Assembly (NCBI RefSeq): GCF_014297465.1
Contig: NZ_JACORT010000013.1
Coordinates: forward strand, 1 to 64,000
Direction: 5' to 3'
Source of the DNA: Ramlibacter cellulosilyticus
GTDB lineage: Bacteria > Pseudomonadota > Gammaproteobacteria > Burkholderiales > Burkholderiaceae_C
DNA length: 64,000 bases
The first letter of the stretch is position 1; each line of letters opens with the position of its first letter. Below the pieces are notes generated by a model that saw only the letters and a program-made list of their open reading frames with translations, had not been told where the DNA came from and ran no database searches. Below are positions 1 through 10,678 of this stretch, piece by piece. A program made the translations under genes and the position numbers.

Positions 1-68
1 CCCCCGAGCACCAGCTCCACCATCTGCTTCTGGAATTCCGCCGGATATGGCGGCACGAACCTTCTCAT
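1..68 (-). CDS. IS3-family transposase OrfA, N-terminal fragment
   Basis: The minus strand from the ATG at 68 reads 22 residues beginning MRRFVPPYPAEFQKQMVELV before the window edge. This matches my recollection of the start of IS3-type OrfA proteins, whose N-terminal helix-turn-helix binds the IS ends. An AAGGAGGGG-type ribosome site lies just upstream (about 77-85). Only the N-terminus is visible, so whether the gene is intact cannot be told. Confidence 0.7.
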   Translation of the reverse strand, partial: MRRFVPPYPAEFQKQMVELVLG

Positions 69-122
69 CGGACACCCCTCCTTTCAGGACGGTAAGGTGT
101 CCGCGAAAAGGGGTCAACTTCA
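1..122 (-). mobile_element. IS3-family insertion sequence, one terminus (cut by window edge)
   Basis: The left edge holds the beginning of a transposase gene on the minus strand followed outward by a likely terminal inverted repeat. Read on the minus strand, the end begins TGAAGTTGACCCCTTTT at about 122; a TGA start followed by a C-rich block is usual for IS3-family ends. The transposase start codon lies 54 bp inside the terminus, a normal distance. The element ends 46 bp from the bfr stop codon, so it inserted in the bfr downstream region. The other end, orfB and any target duplication lie outside the window. Confidence 0.7.
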
Positions 123-134
123 GGGCCCCTTGTA

Positions 135-163
135 GGCTGGGTTGCGCGCAGCGCACCCCAGCC
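135..163. repeat. Dispersed palindrome, GGCTGGGTTGCGC type (copy 1)
   Basis: Two 13-nt arms, GGCTGGGTTGCGC and GCGCACCCCAGCC, flank a GCA loop with one mismatch. The same core recurs at 25360-25440, 29259-29289 and 29327-29359. This copy lies between the IS terminus and the bfr stop codon and could end bfr transcription. Confidence 0.75.
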
Positions 164-168
164 AAGCC

Positions 169-645
169 TCACGACCCTTCACCCATCTGCGACTGCAGGT
201 AGTTCTGCAGGCCGATCTTCTGCAGCAGGTCGATCTGCGTCTCCAGCCAGTCGATGTGCTCCTCGGTGTCCTCGAGGATCGCCACCAGGATCTCGCGCGA
301 CACGTAGTCGTTGACGGACTCGCACTGCGCGATGCCCGCCTTGATCGTCGCCTGCGCGCCGCGCTCGCTCTTGAGGTCGCAGTCCAGGATCTCCGGCACG
401 TTCTCGCCGACCAGCAGCTTGCCCAGGTCCTGCAGGTTGGGCAGGCCGTCGAGGAAGAGGATGCGCTCCATCAGCTTGTCGGCGTGCTTCATTTCGCCGA
501 TCGATTCCTCGTATTCCTTCTTCGCCAGGCGGTCGAAGCCCCAGTGCTTCAGGATGCGGTAGTGCAGGAAGTACTGGTTCGTGGCCGTCAGTTCGTTCCT
601 GAGCTGGGCCTGCAGGTGCTGGATGACTTGGGGATCGCCTTGCAT
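169..645 (-). CDS. bfr: Bacterioferritin
   Basis: Cytoplasmic 24-mer that oxidises Fe(II) at a di-iron site and stores it as a ferric core, with haem between subunit pairs. The 158-residue length equals E. coli Bfr and aligns without gaps. Ferroxidase ligands Glu18, Glu51, His54, Glu94 and His130 are present, and so is haem ligand Met52. Position 127, a Glu ligand in E. coli, is Thr here within TEEHID, with Glu at 128 and 129. I recall this form from other beta-proteobacterial Bfr proteins. The gene lies downstream of ahpC-ahpF on the same strand, behind a strong terminator, so it probably has its own promoter. The neighbours fit iron and peroxide defence. Confidence 0.95.
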   Translation of the reverse strand: MQGDPQVIQHLQAQLRNELTATNQYFLHYRILKHWGFDRLAKKEYEESIGEMKHADKLMERILFLDGLPNLQDLGKLLVGENVPEILDCDLKSERGAQATIKAGIAQCESVNDYVSREILVAILEDTEEHIDWLETQIDLLQKIGLQNYLQSQMGEGS

Positions 646-687
646 GGTCGTTTCTCTCGCTTGGTCTTGTGCGGCGATTGTGGCCCA

Positions 688-717
688 GAAAAAAGGGGGC
701 TTGCGCCCCCTTTTTTT
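688..717 (-). terminator. Rho-independent terminator after ahpF (bidirectional shape)
   Basis: GGGGGC/GCCCCC stem with TTGC loop at 695-710, flanked by an A-run (689-694) and a T-run (711-717). On the minus strand the hairpin is followed by six T residues and lies just past the ahpF stop at 730, separating ahpF from bfr. Confidence 0.85.
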
Positions 718-729
718 CCTCCCCGTCCG

Positions 730-2271
730 TCAGTGGCGGATCAGGTGGTCGAACGCGGACAGCGCCGCCTTCGCCCCGTCGCCCGCCGCGATCACGATCT
801 GCTTGAAAGGCACGGTCGTGCAGTCGCCGGCGGCGAACACGCCGGGCATCGAGGTCTGGCCCCGGGCGTCGACCATGATCTCGCCATGCTTCGACAGCTC
901 CAGGGAGCCCTTGAGCCACTCGGTGTTGGGCACCAGGCCGATCTGGACGAACACGCCTTCCAGGTCCACGCGCTTCTCCTCGCCGCTCGCGCGGTCCTTG
1001 TAGGTGAGGCCGTCCACCTTGTCGGTGCCGGTGATCGCCGTCGTCTGCGCGTTGAGGATCACGTCCACGTTCGCCAGCGAGCGCAGCTTCTCCTGCAGCA
1101 CCGCGTCCGCGCGCAGCCTGGTGTCGAACTCCACCAGCGTCACGTGCTTCACGATGCCGGCCAGGTCGATCGCCGCTTCCACGCCGGAGTTGCCGCCGCC
1201 GATCACGGCGACGCGCTTGCCCTTGTAGAGCGGGCCGTCGCAGTGCGGGCAGTACGCCACGCCCTTGTTCTTCAGCTCCTTCTCGCCGGGCACGTTGATG
1301 TTGCGCCAGCGCGCACCGGTGCTGAGGATGACGGTCTTCGCCTTGAGCTTCGCGCCGCTTTCCAGTTCCACCTCGACGACGTCGCCCGCCTTCAGCGCCT
1401 TCGCGCGCTGCAGGTTCATGATGTCCACGTCGTAGTGGCGCACGTGCTCCTCCAGCGCCAGCGCGAACTTCGGACCCTCGGTTTCCTTCACCGAGATGTA
1501 GTTCTCGATGCCGAGGGTGTCGAGCACCTGGCCGCCGAAGCGCTCGGAAGCGATGCCGGTGCGGATGCCCTTGCGCGCCGCGTACACGGCCGCCGCGGCG
1601 CCCGCGGGGCCGCCGCCGACGATCAGCACGTCGAACGGGTCCTTGGCGGAAATCTTCTCCGCCTCGCGCTTCGCGGCGCCGCTGTCCACCTTGGCGACGA
1701 TCTCTTCCAGGCTCATGCGGCCGGAGCCGAAGAAGGTGCCGTTCAGGAAGATCGTCGGCACGCCCATGATCTGCCGGTCCTCGATCTCCTGCTGGAACAG
1801 GCCGCCCTCGACCATCGTCGCCTTGATGCGCGGGTTCTGCACCGCCATCAGGTTCAGCGCCTGCACGACGTCCGGGCAGTTGTGGCAGGTGAGCGAGACG
1901 TACACCTCGAAGTCGAGGTCGGCGTCGAGCGCGCGGATCTGCTCCAGCAGCGCCTGTTCCACCTTCGGCGGGTAGCCGCCCACCTGCAGCAGCGCCAGCA
2001 CGAGCGAGGTGAACTCGTGGCCCATGGGCAGGCCGGCGAAGCGCGGGCCGTCGCCGTGGCCGGGCTTGTTGATCTGGAACGAGGGCGTGCGGTGCGGGCC
2101 GCCGCGGGTCTCGCTCACGGTGACGCGGGGGGAAGTCTCCGCGATGTCCTTCAGCAGCGCCTGCATTTCGGCCGAAGCAGGCGTGTCGTCGAGCGAGGCG
2201 ACGATCTCCACCGGCTGGGTCATGCGCTCCAGGTAGGCGGCCAGTTGGGCTTTCATGTTGGCGTCGAGCAT
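730..2271 (-). CDS. ahpF: Alkyl hydroperoxide reductase subunit F
   Basis: Flavoprotein that passes electrons from NADH to AhpC so that AhpC can reduce peroxides. It has the AhpF layout: an N-terminal double-thioredoxin-fold domain with a CHNC motif, then a thioredoxin-reductase-like half with the FAD-site motif GGGPAG and a second redox pair, CPHC. From the ATG at 2271 it is 513 residues (E. coli 521). That start is chosen because AAAGGA lies about 7 nt before it; the in-frame ATG at 2277 is almost touching the ribosome site. It follows ahpC with a 98-bp spacer containing two hairpins. Confidence 0.95.
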   Translation of the reverse strand: MLDANMKAQLAAYLERMTQPVEIVASLDDTPASAEMQALLKDIAETSPRVTVSETRGGPHRTPSFQINKPGHGDGPRFAGLPMGHEFTSLVLALLQVGGYPPKVEQALLEQIRALDADLDFEVYVSLTCHNCPDVVQALNLMAVQNPRIKATMVEGGLFQQEIEDRQIMGVPTIFLNGTFFGSGRMSLEEIVAKVDSGAAKREAEKISAKDPFDVLIVGGGPAGAAAAVYAARKGIRTGIASERFGGQVLDTLGIENYISVKETEGPKFALALEEHVRHYDVDIMNLQRAKALKAGDVVEVELESGAKLKAKTVILSTGARWRNINVPGEKELKNKGVAYCPHCDGPLYKGKRVAVIGGGNSGVEAAIDLAGIVKHVTLVEFDTRLRADAVLQEKLRSLANVDVILNAQTTAITGTDKVDGLTYKDRASGEEKRVDLEGVFVQIGLVPNTEWLKGSLELSKHGEIMVDARGQTSMPGVFAAGDCTTVPFKQIVIAAGDGAKAALSAFDHLIRH

Positions 2272-2304
2272 GGACATTCCTTTCGAGTTCTGTTCGGAAA
2301 CGGC

Positions 2305-2355
2305 AAGGCCCGGGCATGCCCGGGCCTTGTGGGCATCACGCCGGCCGGAGCCGGC
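2305..2355 (-). terminator. Paired hairpins between ahpC and ahpF
   Basis: Two stems sit in the ahpC-ahpF spacer: a perfect 24-bp palindrome centred on GGGCATGCCC (2305-2328), and GCCGGC-CGGA-GCCGGC (2340-2355). Neither is followed by a clear T-run on the minus strand. A partial terminator or an mRNA-stabilising element giving more AhpC than AhpF fits better than full termination. Confidence 0.5.
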
Positions 2356-2369
2356 AGAGCAGGGGACGC

Positions 2370-2933
2370 TTAGATCTTGCCGACCAGGTCCAGGGACGGG
2401 GCGATGGTCTTCGCGCCTTCGTTCCACTTGGCCGGGCAGACTTCACCCGGGTGCGAGGCGGTGTACTGCGCAGCCTTCAGCTTGCGCAGCGTTTCCTTGA
2501 CGTCGCGGGCGATCTCGTTCGAGTGGATCTCGGCCGTCTTCACGATGCCTTCCGGGTTGATGATGAAGGTGCCGCGCAGGGCCAGGCCTTCTTCCGGGAT
2601 GTGCACGCCGAACGCGTTCGTCAGGGTGTGGGTCGGGTCGCCCACCAGCGGGAACTTCGCCTTGCCGACGGCGGGGGAGGTCTCGTGCCACACCTTGTGC
2701 GAGAAGTGCGTGTCGGTGGTCACGATGTAGACCTCGGCGCCCAGCTTCTGGAACTCGGCATAGTTGTCGGCCGCGTCCTCGACTTCCGTCGGGCAGTTGA
2801 ACGTGAAGGCGGCCGGCATGAAGATCAGGACCGACCACTTGCCCTTCAGCGAGTCGTCGCTCACCGGCACGAACTTGCCGTTGTGGAAGGCTTCGGTCTT
2901 GAAGGGCGGGATGGGGGTATTGATCAGGGACAT
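2370..2933 (-). CDS. ahpC: Alkyl hydroperoxide reductase subunit C (2-Cys peroxiredoxin)
   Basis: Typical 2-Cys peroxiredoxin that reduces H2O2 and organic hydroperoxides and is recycled by AhpF. It has 187 residues, like E. coli AhpC. Peroxidatic Cys47 sits in FTFNCPTE, where the common enterobacterial form is FTFVCPTE, and resolving Cys166 sits in VCPAKW near the C-terminus. The C-terminus (SLDLVGKI) matches the AhpF-dependent subtype. The ATG at 2933 has GAGGAAA about 5 nt upstream. Peroxide-responsive control by OxyR is usual for the family, but I could not pick out a convincing OxyR site upstream. Confidence 0.95.
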   Translation of the reverse strand: MSLINTPIPPFKTEAFHNGKFVPVSDDSLKGKWSVLIFMPAAFTFNCPTEVEDAADNYAEFQKLGAEVYIVTTDTHFSHKVWHETSPAVGKAKFPLVGDPTHTLTNAFGVHIPEEGLALRGTFIINPEGIVKTAEIHSNEIARDVKETLRKLKAAQYTASHPGEVCPAKWNEGAKTIAPSLDLVGKI

Positions 2934-3081
2934 TGGTTTCCTCTATAACTGAGCGCCTCTCCATGAAGCGCGCCTATGAATGATAAGGCCTCTCCCGCCC
3001 CTTTCCCATTGAAATGGGGCATCGGGGGCTTAGGCGTCGGCTATCGCGCCGTGGTCGGGGGCGATGCCGTGAAGACGAGCC

Positions 3082-3909
3082 TCAGTACTCCAGGCGCTCG
3101 GGCCGGATCTCCTGGAGGATGGTCGTGGCGATTTCCTCGATCGACTTGGTCGTCGTGGAAAGCCAGCGGATCCCTTCCCGGCGCATCATGGCTTCGGCCT
3201 CGGCCACCTCGTGGCGGCAGTTCTCGAGCGACGCGTACTTCGAGTTCGGCCGCCGCTCGTTGCGGATCTCGCTCAGCCGCTCCGGCTGGATGGTGAGGCC
3301 GAAGATCTTCTTGCGGTAGGGCACCAGCGCCGGCGGCATCTGGCGGCGGTCGAAGTCTTCCGGGATCAGCGGGTAGTTGGCGGCCTTCAGCCCGTGCTGC
3401 ATGGCCAGGTACAGCGAGGTCGGCGTCTTGCCGCTGCGGCTGACGCCGATCAGGATCACGTCCGCCTGCTCGAGGTCGGCGTTCGACTGGCCGTCGTCGT
3501 GCGCCAGGCTGAAGTTGATCGCCTCGATGCGGTCGTGGTACTCCTTGCTCTTGCTCACGTCCGAGAAGCGCCCCACGCGGTGGCTGGACTTCATCCCGAG
3601 CTCGATCTCCAGCGGCCGCACGAAGGTGCCGAACATGTCCAGCACCATCGCCTTGCAGCCTTCCTCGATCACCTGCAGCACTTCGACATTCACCAGCGTC
3701 GTGAACACGACGGGGCGGCGGCCTTCGACCTCCGCGGTGTGGTTCACCTGCCGCACGACCTGGTGCGCCTTGTCCACGGTGTCGATGAAGGGCAGCCGCA
3801 CGTGGCGGGGCTTGAACTCGAACTGCGCCAGGATGGCGTTGCCGAAGGTCTCGGCCGTGATGCCGGTGCCATCGGAGACGAAGAAGACGGTGCGGGTGTG
3901 CATGGGCAT
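3082..3909 (-). CDS. ppsR: Phosphoenolpyruvate synthase regulatory protein (kinase/phosphorylase)
   Basis: DUF299-family bifunctional enzyme that inactivates PEP synthase by ADP-dependent phosphorylation of a Thr next to the catalytic His, and reactivates it by Pi-dependent removal. The 275-residue protein has the family P-loop GVSRSGKT at residues 155-162 and the conserved N-terminal FFVSDGTGITAE. It is divergent from ppsA, its substrate, with 180 bp between start codons, which supports the assignment strongly. Start could be the ATG at 3909 or 3903; 3909 is kept because CGGAG lies about 10 nt upstream. Confidence 0.93.
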   Translation of the reverse strand: MPMHTRTVFFVSDGTGITAETFGNAILAQFEFKPRHVRLPFIDTVDKAHQVVRQVNHTAEVEGRRPVVFTTLVNVEVLQVIEEGCKAMVLDMFGTFVRPLEIELGMKSSHRVGRFSDVSKSKEYHDRIEAINFSLAHDDGQSNADLEQADVILIGVSRSGKTPTSLYLAMQHGLKAANYPLIPEDFDRRQMPPALVPYRKKIFGLTIQPERLSEIRNERRPNSKYASLENCRHEVAEAEAMMRREGIRWLSTTTKSIEEIATTILQEIRPERLEY

Positions 3910-4089
3910 GATCCGTAAGCTCCGGCGCAGGCCACGATCACCTTGCGACGCCTACAATTCCGCCCATTATCCGAATTCCCCGCCGATGACCTGCCGCCGC
4001 CCACTCGAACAAGCACAAAGCCCCGCGGCAGGAGCCCATCGCGCCGTGCGCCCGCGCGCAGACCGATTACCAACTTCCGGAGTCTTCCC

Positions 4090-6480
<2,391 letters not shown>

Positions 6481-6517
6481 GCAGAATCGATAGGATGCAA
6501 GCTCGGCCGCGGGTGCG

Positions 6518-6790
6518 ATGATCGCGCCCATGGTCGACCTGCCGCCCACCGATCCGCCGCCGCCGCGCGTGCTGGCCCTCAAGCTGGGGCTGCTCGCGCT
6601 GTGGGCGGCGGTCGGCTTCGGGTCGGTCTATTTCGCGCGCGACCTGGACTTCGTCGTCCTCGGCTGGCCCTTCGGCTACTGGTTCGCGGCGCAGGGCGCG
6701 CTGCTCGCCTTCATCGCCATCGTGGTCGTCTATGCGTGGGCGATGAAGCGCCTGCAGCCGGAGGACGGCAGCGAGGGCGTCGAGCGGTGA
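6518..6790 (+). CDS. DUF4212 small subunit of a sodium:solute symporter
   Basis: A 90-residue membrane protein with two predicted helices (about residues 24-44 and 52-76) and a Pro-rich N-terminus. DUF4212 proteins are found just before VC_2705-type symporters and are thought to be accessory subunits. Its stop codon overlaps the GTG start of the symporter in a GTGA junction, so the two are probably made together. ATG codons at 6518 and 6530 are both possible starts; neither has a clear ribosome site. Confidence 0.85.
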   Translation: MIAPMVDLPPTDPPPPRVLALKLGLLALWAAVGFGSVYFARDLDFVVLGWPFGYWFAAQGALLAFIAIVVVYAWAMKRLQPEDGSEGVER

Positions 6791-8820
6791 GCCCGTACGA
6801 GCGGCGGCTGCGCCGCATCCTCCTCTCCTTCATCCTGTCCTTCCTGGCGTTCCTGGGCCTGCTCGCCTGGGCCGAGCACCAGGGCCTCTCGCGCTTCTGG
6901 CTGGGGCCCATCTTCATCTTCTCCACGGTGATGATGTACGCGGTGATCGGCATCCGCAGCCGCACCACCGACCCGGAGGAGTACTACGTCGCGGGCCGGC
7001 GCATCCCGCCGCTGTACAACGGCATGGCCGCCGCAGCCGACTGGATGAGTGCCGCGTCCTTCATCAGCATGGCGGGCGGGCTGTACCTGCAGGGCTACGG
7101 CGGCAGCCCGGGCCAGGCCGGCGGCCTCGCCTACGTCCTCGGATGGACGGGCGGCTTCTGCCTGGTGGCGCTGCTGATCGCGCCGCACCTGCGCAAGCTC
7201 AAGCTGTACACCGTCCCCGACTACTTCGAGCTGCGCTATGGCGGGCGCGGGCCGCGCGTGGTCGCGGCGCTGTCGGCGGTGCTGTGCTCCTTCGTCTACG
7301 TCGTGGCGCAGATCTACGGCATCGGCCTGATCGCGTCGCGCCTCACCGGCGTGCAGTTCGAGATCGGCATCCTGCTGGGGCTGGGCGGCGTGTTGCTCTG
7401 CTCCTTCCTCGGCGGCATGAAGGCGATCACGTGGACGCAGGTGGCGCAGTACATCGTGATGCTGCTGGCGTTCCTGATTCCCGTGTCGTGGCTCGCGTAC
7501 AAGCAGCTGGGACAGCCCGCGGCGCCGCTGGTGTACGGCATGCAGCTGCAAAAGATCTCGGCGCTGGAGGAACGCTTCGCCAACGACCCCGCGGAGCAGC
7601 AGGTGGCCGCGATCTTCCTGCGGCGCGCGCGCGAGTACCAGGCCAAGCTGCGCGACGTGGACGCGGCTCTGGCGCAGGAGCGCGCCGGGGCCCAGGAGCG
7701 CATCCGCCTGCTCAAGCAGCAGGGCGCGGACTCGGCCCAGGTCTATGCAGCGAACCGCGCACTCGCCGCCTTGCCGCGCGACGCGGCGAGCGCGCGCGAG
7801 CTGTGGACGCGCGCCATGCACGAGAGTTACGAGCGCGCGCAGCCGCTCGGCGGCGTGCCGCGCCACAGCCAGCCGTTCGCGGGCGACCCTGGGGGCTCCG
7901 CGGCCGAACGCGAAGTCTTCGACGTCTCCCGGCGCAACTTCCTCGCGCTCATGTTCTGCCTGATGGTCGGCACCGCGGGGCTGCCGCACCTACTCACGCG
8001 CTACTACACCGTGCCCAGCGTGGCCGCGGCACGCACTTCGGTGGCGTGGTCGCTGTTCTTCATCGCCCTGGTGTACGTGAGCGCGCCGGCCCTCGCGGCA
8101 CTGGTGAAGTTCGAGGTGATGAACAACCTCGTGGGCAGCAGCTTCGACGCGCTGCCGCCGTGGATCGCGCAGTGGGCGAGGGTGGACCCGTCGCTGCTCT
8201 CGGTCGCGGACGTCAACGGCGACCGCGTCCTCCAGTGGGGCGAGATCCGCCTCGGCGCCGACATCATCATGCTGGCCACGCCGGAACTGGGCGGCCTGCC
8301 TTACGTGATCTCCGGACTCGTCGCCGCGGGCGGCCTCGCCGCGGCGCTGTCCACCGCCGACGGCCTGCTGCTCACGATCAGCAATGCGCTCGTGCGGGAC
8401 ATCTTCTGGCACGACGTGAAGCCGAACCTGCCGCCCGAGCAGCGCGTGATCCTCTCCAAGTTCGCGCTGATGGCGGTGGCGCTCGTCGCGGCCGTGGTCG
8501 CGACGACCAAGCCCGCGGACATCCTCGCGCTGGTCTCTGCGTCGTTCTCCCTCGCCGCCTCGGCGTTCGTCCCGGCCATGCTGCTCGGCATCCTGTGGCG
8601 AGGGGCCAACCGCACCGGTGCCACCGCGGGGATGCTCGCGGGCCTGGGGCTTACCGTGGGCTACATGATGGTGAATGCCCCGGCGCTGCGCGCGGCCTGG
8701 GGCCTGCCCCCCGGGCAGCAGCTGTGGTTCGGCATCCAGCCGCTGTCGGCGGCGGTGTTCGGCGTGCCGTTCGGTTTCCTGGTCACCTGGATCGTCAGCC
8801 TCGCCGCGCGCCGCTCCTAG
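6787..8820 (+). CDS. Sodium:solute symporter, VC_2705 subfamily (acetate/organic acid type)
   Basis: Inner-membrane SSS-family transporter probably moving a small organic anion such as acetate with Na+. The GTG at 6787 gives 677 residues, longer than the roughly 550 usual for ActP-like proteins. Extra length comes from a hydrophilic, helical insert at about residues 250-385 (KISALEERF to REVFDVSRR). Further on, residues 475-486 read DVNGDRVLQWGE, a textbook EF-hand loop pattern (D1, N3, D5, E12), between predicted helices. A LuxR-type regulator or kinase is not adjacent. The substrate is not fixed by the sequence. Confidence 0.88.
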   Translation: MSPYERRLRRILLSFILSFLAFLGLLAWAEHQGLSRFWLGPIFIFSTVMMYAVIGIRSRTTDPEEYYVAGRRIPPLYNGMAAAADWMSAASFISMAGGLYLQGYGGSPGQAGGLAYVLGWTGGFCLVALLIAPHLRKLKLYTVPDYFELRYGGRGPRVVAALSAVLCSFVYVVAQIYGIGLIASRLTGVQFEIGILLGLGGVLLCSFLGGMKAITWTQVAQYIVMLLAFLIPVSWLAYKQLGQPAAPLVYGMQLQKISALEERFANDPAEQQVAAIFLRRAREYQAKLRDVDAALAQERAGAQERIRLLKQQGADSAQVYAANRALAALPRDAASARELWTRAMHESYERAQPLGGVPRHSQPFAGDPGGSAAEREVFDVSRRNFLALMFCLMVGTAGLPHLLTRYYTVPSVAAARTSVAWSLFFIALVYVSAPALAALVKFEVMNNLVGSSFDALPPWIAQWARVDPSLLSVADVNGDRVLQWGEIRLGADIIMLATPELGGLPYVISGLVAAGGLAAALSTADGLLLTISNALVRDIFWHDVKPNLPPEQRVILSKFALMAVALVAAVVATTKPADILALVSASFSLAASAFVPAMLLGILWRGANRTGATAGMLAGLGLTVGYMMVNAPALRAAWGLPPGQQLWFGIQPLSAAVFGVPFGFLVTWIVSLAARRS

Positions 8821-8908
8821 GGATAGCCCTAGGGGCGGCTGCGCAACCGTGTCAGGCTCGCGTCAGAGCGGGTTCCAACACTGGAATCTCCCCAACATAG
8901 GAGACAAC

Positions 8909-10612
8909 ATGGCAACAGCTTCCGCCGGCACGTCCGTCGGGTCGGGCGCCGCCGCTGCGCCGATGACGCGCGAGGAGAAGAAGGTCATCTTCGCTTCCTC
9001 GCTCGGCACGGTCTTCGAGTGGTACGACTTCTACCTGTACGGATCGCTCGCCGCCATCATCGGCGCGCAGTTCTTCTCGGGCCTGGACCCCACCTCCGCG
9101 TACATCTTCGCGCTGCTCGCGTTCGCCGCGGGCTTCCTGGTGCGGCCCTTCGGCGCCATCGTGTTCGGCCGCCTCGGCGACATGATCGGCCGGAAGTACA
9201 CCTTCCTGGTCACCATCCTGATCATGGGTGCGTCGACCTTCATCGTCGGCCTGCTCCCGACCTACAAGTCGATCGGCGTCGCCGCCCCGGTGATCCTGAT
9301 CGCGCTGCGCCTGCTGCAGGGCCTGGCCCTCGGCGGCGAGTACGGCGGCGCCGCGACCTACGTCGCGGAACACGCGCCGCACGGCAAGCGCGGTGCCTAC
9401 ACCTCCTGGATCCAGACGACGGCCACCCTGGGCCTGTTCATGTCGCTGCTGGTGATCCTGGGCGTGCGCGAAGCCATGGACCCCAAGGCCTGGGCCGAGT
9501 GGGGCTGGCGCATTCCCTTCCTGGTCTCCATCGTGCTGCTGGCCATCTCGGTCTGGATCCGGCTGACGCTGAACGAGTCGCCCGCCTTCCAGAAGATGAA
9601 GTCCGAGGGCAAGACCTCCAAGGCGCCGCTGAAGGAATCCTTCGGTGAGTGGCGCAACCTGAAGATCGTGATCCTGGCGCTCCTGGGCCTCACCGCCGGC
9701 CAGGCCGTCGTCTGGTATACGGGCCAGTTCTACGCGCTGTTCTTCATGACCACGATCGCGAAGGTGGACGTCACGACGGCCAACCTGCTGATCGCCGCGT
9801 CGCTGCTGATCGGCACGCCCTTCTTCATCGTGTTCGGCTCGCTCTCGGACAAGATCGGCCGCAAGCCGATCATCATGGCGGGCTGCCTGATCGCCGCGCT
9901 CACCTACTTCACGGTGTTCCCGATGCTGCTGAAGGCCGCCAACCCCGGCCTCGTGGCGGCGCAACAGGCGACCAAGGTGACGATCACCGCCGATCCGAAG
10001 CAGTGCTCGTTCCAGGGCAGCCCGATCGCCCGCGAGATCGACTTCACCAGTTCCTGCGACATCTCCAAGCGCGCGCTGACGCAGTCGTACATCCCGTACG
10101 AGAACAAGGTCGGCGCGCCCGGCTCGCCCGCCACCATCACGATCGGCGACAAGGTGATCACGGCCCCGACCGCGACGCTGAACGCCGAGCGCCACGGCTT
10201 CTCCGCCGAGTCCGCCAAGGCCATCGCGGACTTCAAGAAGCAGGTGGGCGACAGCGCCAAGGCCGCGGGCCTGACGCAGCCGGCCGACAAGTCGAAGATG
10301 AACCAGGGCATGGTGCTGGCCATCCTGGTGTTCCTCGTGATCCTGGTGACGATGGTCTACGGCCCGATCGCCGCCATGCTGGTGGAGCTGTTCCCGACGC
10401 GGATCCGCTACACCTCCATGAGCCTGCCGTACCACATCGGCAACGGCTGGTTCGGCGGCCTGCTGCCGACGACGGCCTTCGCCATGGTAGCGGCCACGGG
10501 CGACATCTTCTACGGCCTGTGGTACCCCGTGATCGTCGCTGCCGCCACCTTCGTGATCGGCATGCTGTTCATCCGGGAAACCAAGGACGTGGATATCTAC
10601 GCCCGCGATTAA
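8909..10612 (+). CDS. MFS transporter, metabolite:H+ symporter (MHS) family
   Basis: Inner-membrane proton symporter of the MHS group (ProP, KgtP and ShiA relatives). It has 567 residues, about 120 more than KgtP. The family signature FEWYDFYLYGSLA follows a short cytoplasmic N-terminus, the loop 2-3 motif is GRLGDMIGRKYTF, and LGGEYGGAATYVAEHAP is conserved in MHS carriers. The extra length is a hydrophilic segment at about residues 340-465, between late transmembrane helices, with two Cys (QCSF, SSCD) that could form a disulfide if it is periplasmic. AGGAGA stands 5 nt before the ATG. Substrate unknown; a dicarboxylate or osmolyte is likely. Confidence 0.88.
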   Translation: MATASAGTSVGSGAAAAPMTREEKKVIFASSLGTVFEWYDFYLYGSLAAIIGAQFFSGLDPTSAYIFALLAFAAGFLVRPFGAIVFGRLGDMIGRKYTFLVTILIMGASTFIVGLLPTYKSIGVAAPVILIALRLLQGLALGGEYGGAATYVAEHAPHGKRGAYTSWIQTTATLGLFMSLLVILGVREAMDPKAWAEWGWRIPFLVSIVLLAISVWIRLTLNESPAFQKMKSEGKTSKAPLKESFGEWRNLKIVILALLGLTAGQAVVWYTGQFYALFFMTTIAKVDVTTANLLIAASLLIGTPFFIVFGSLSDKIGRKPIIMAGCLIAALTYFTVFPMLLKAANPGLVAAQQATKVTITADPKQCSFQGSPIAREIDFTSSCDISKRALTQSYIPYENKVGAPGSPATITIGDKVITAPTATLNAERHGFSAESAKAIADFKKQVGDSAKAAGLTQPADKSKMNQGMVLAILVFLVILVTMVYGPIAAMLVELFPTRIRYTSMSLPYHIGNGWFGGLLPTTAFAMVAATGDIFYGLWYPVIVAAATFVIGMLFIRETKDVDIYARD

Positions 10613-10631
10613 GCTCGTCCCTGACGCACGG

Positions 10632-10656
10632 AAAGGCCCGCCCCGCGCGGGCCTTT
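10632..10656 (+). terminator. Terminator after the MHS transporter gene
   Basis: AAAGGCCCGC/GCGGGCCTTT-type stem ending in TTTCTTCTTT, 20 bp past the stop at 10612. Confidence 0.8.
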
Positions 10657-10678
10657 CTTCTTTCGGAGAAGCGGCAAC

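Noticed and set aside
142..2373. A 743-codon open frame antisense to bfr and ahpF
   Set aside because: Rich in His, Ala, Arg and Leu with no conserved motif; it is the complement of strongly recognised genes. High GC makes stop codons rare on the other strand.
2934..3081. OxyR site upstream of ahpC
   Set aside because: Scattered ATAG words occur, but not in the spacing of an OxyR tetramer site, so no call was made.
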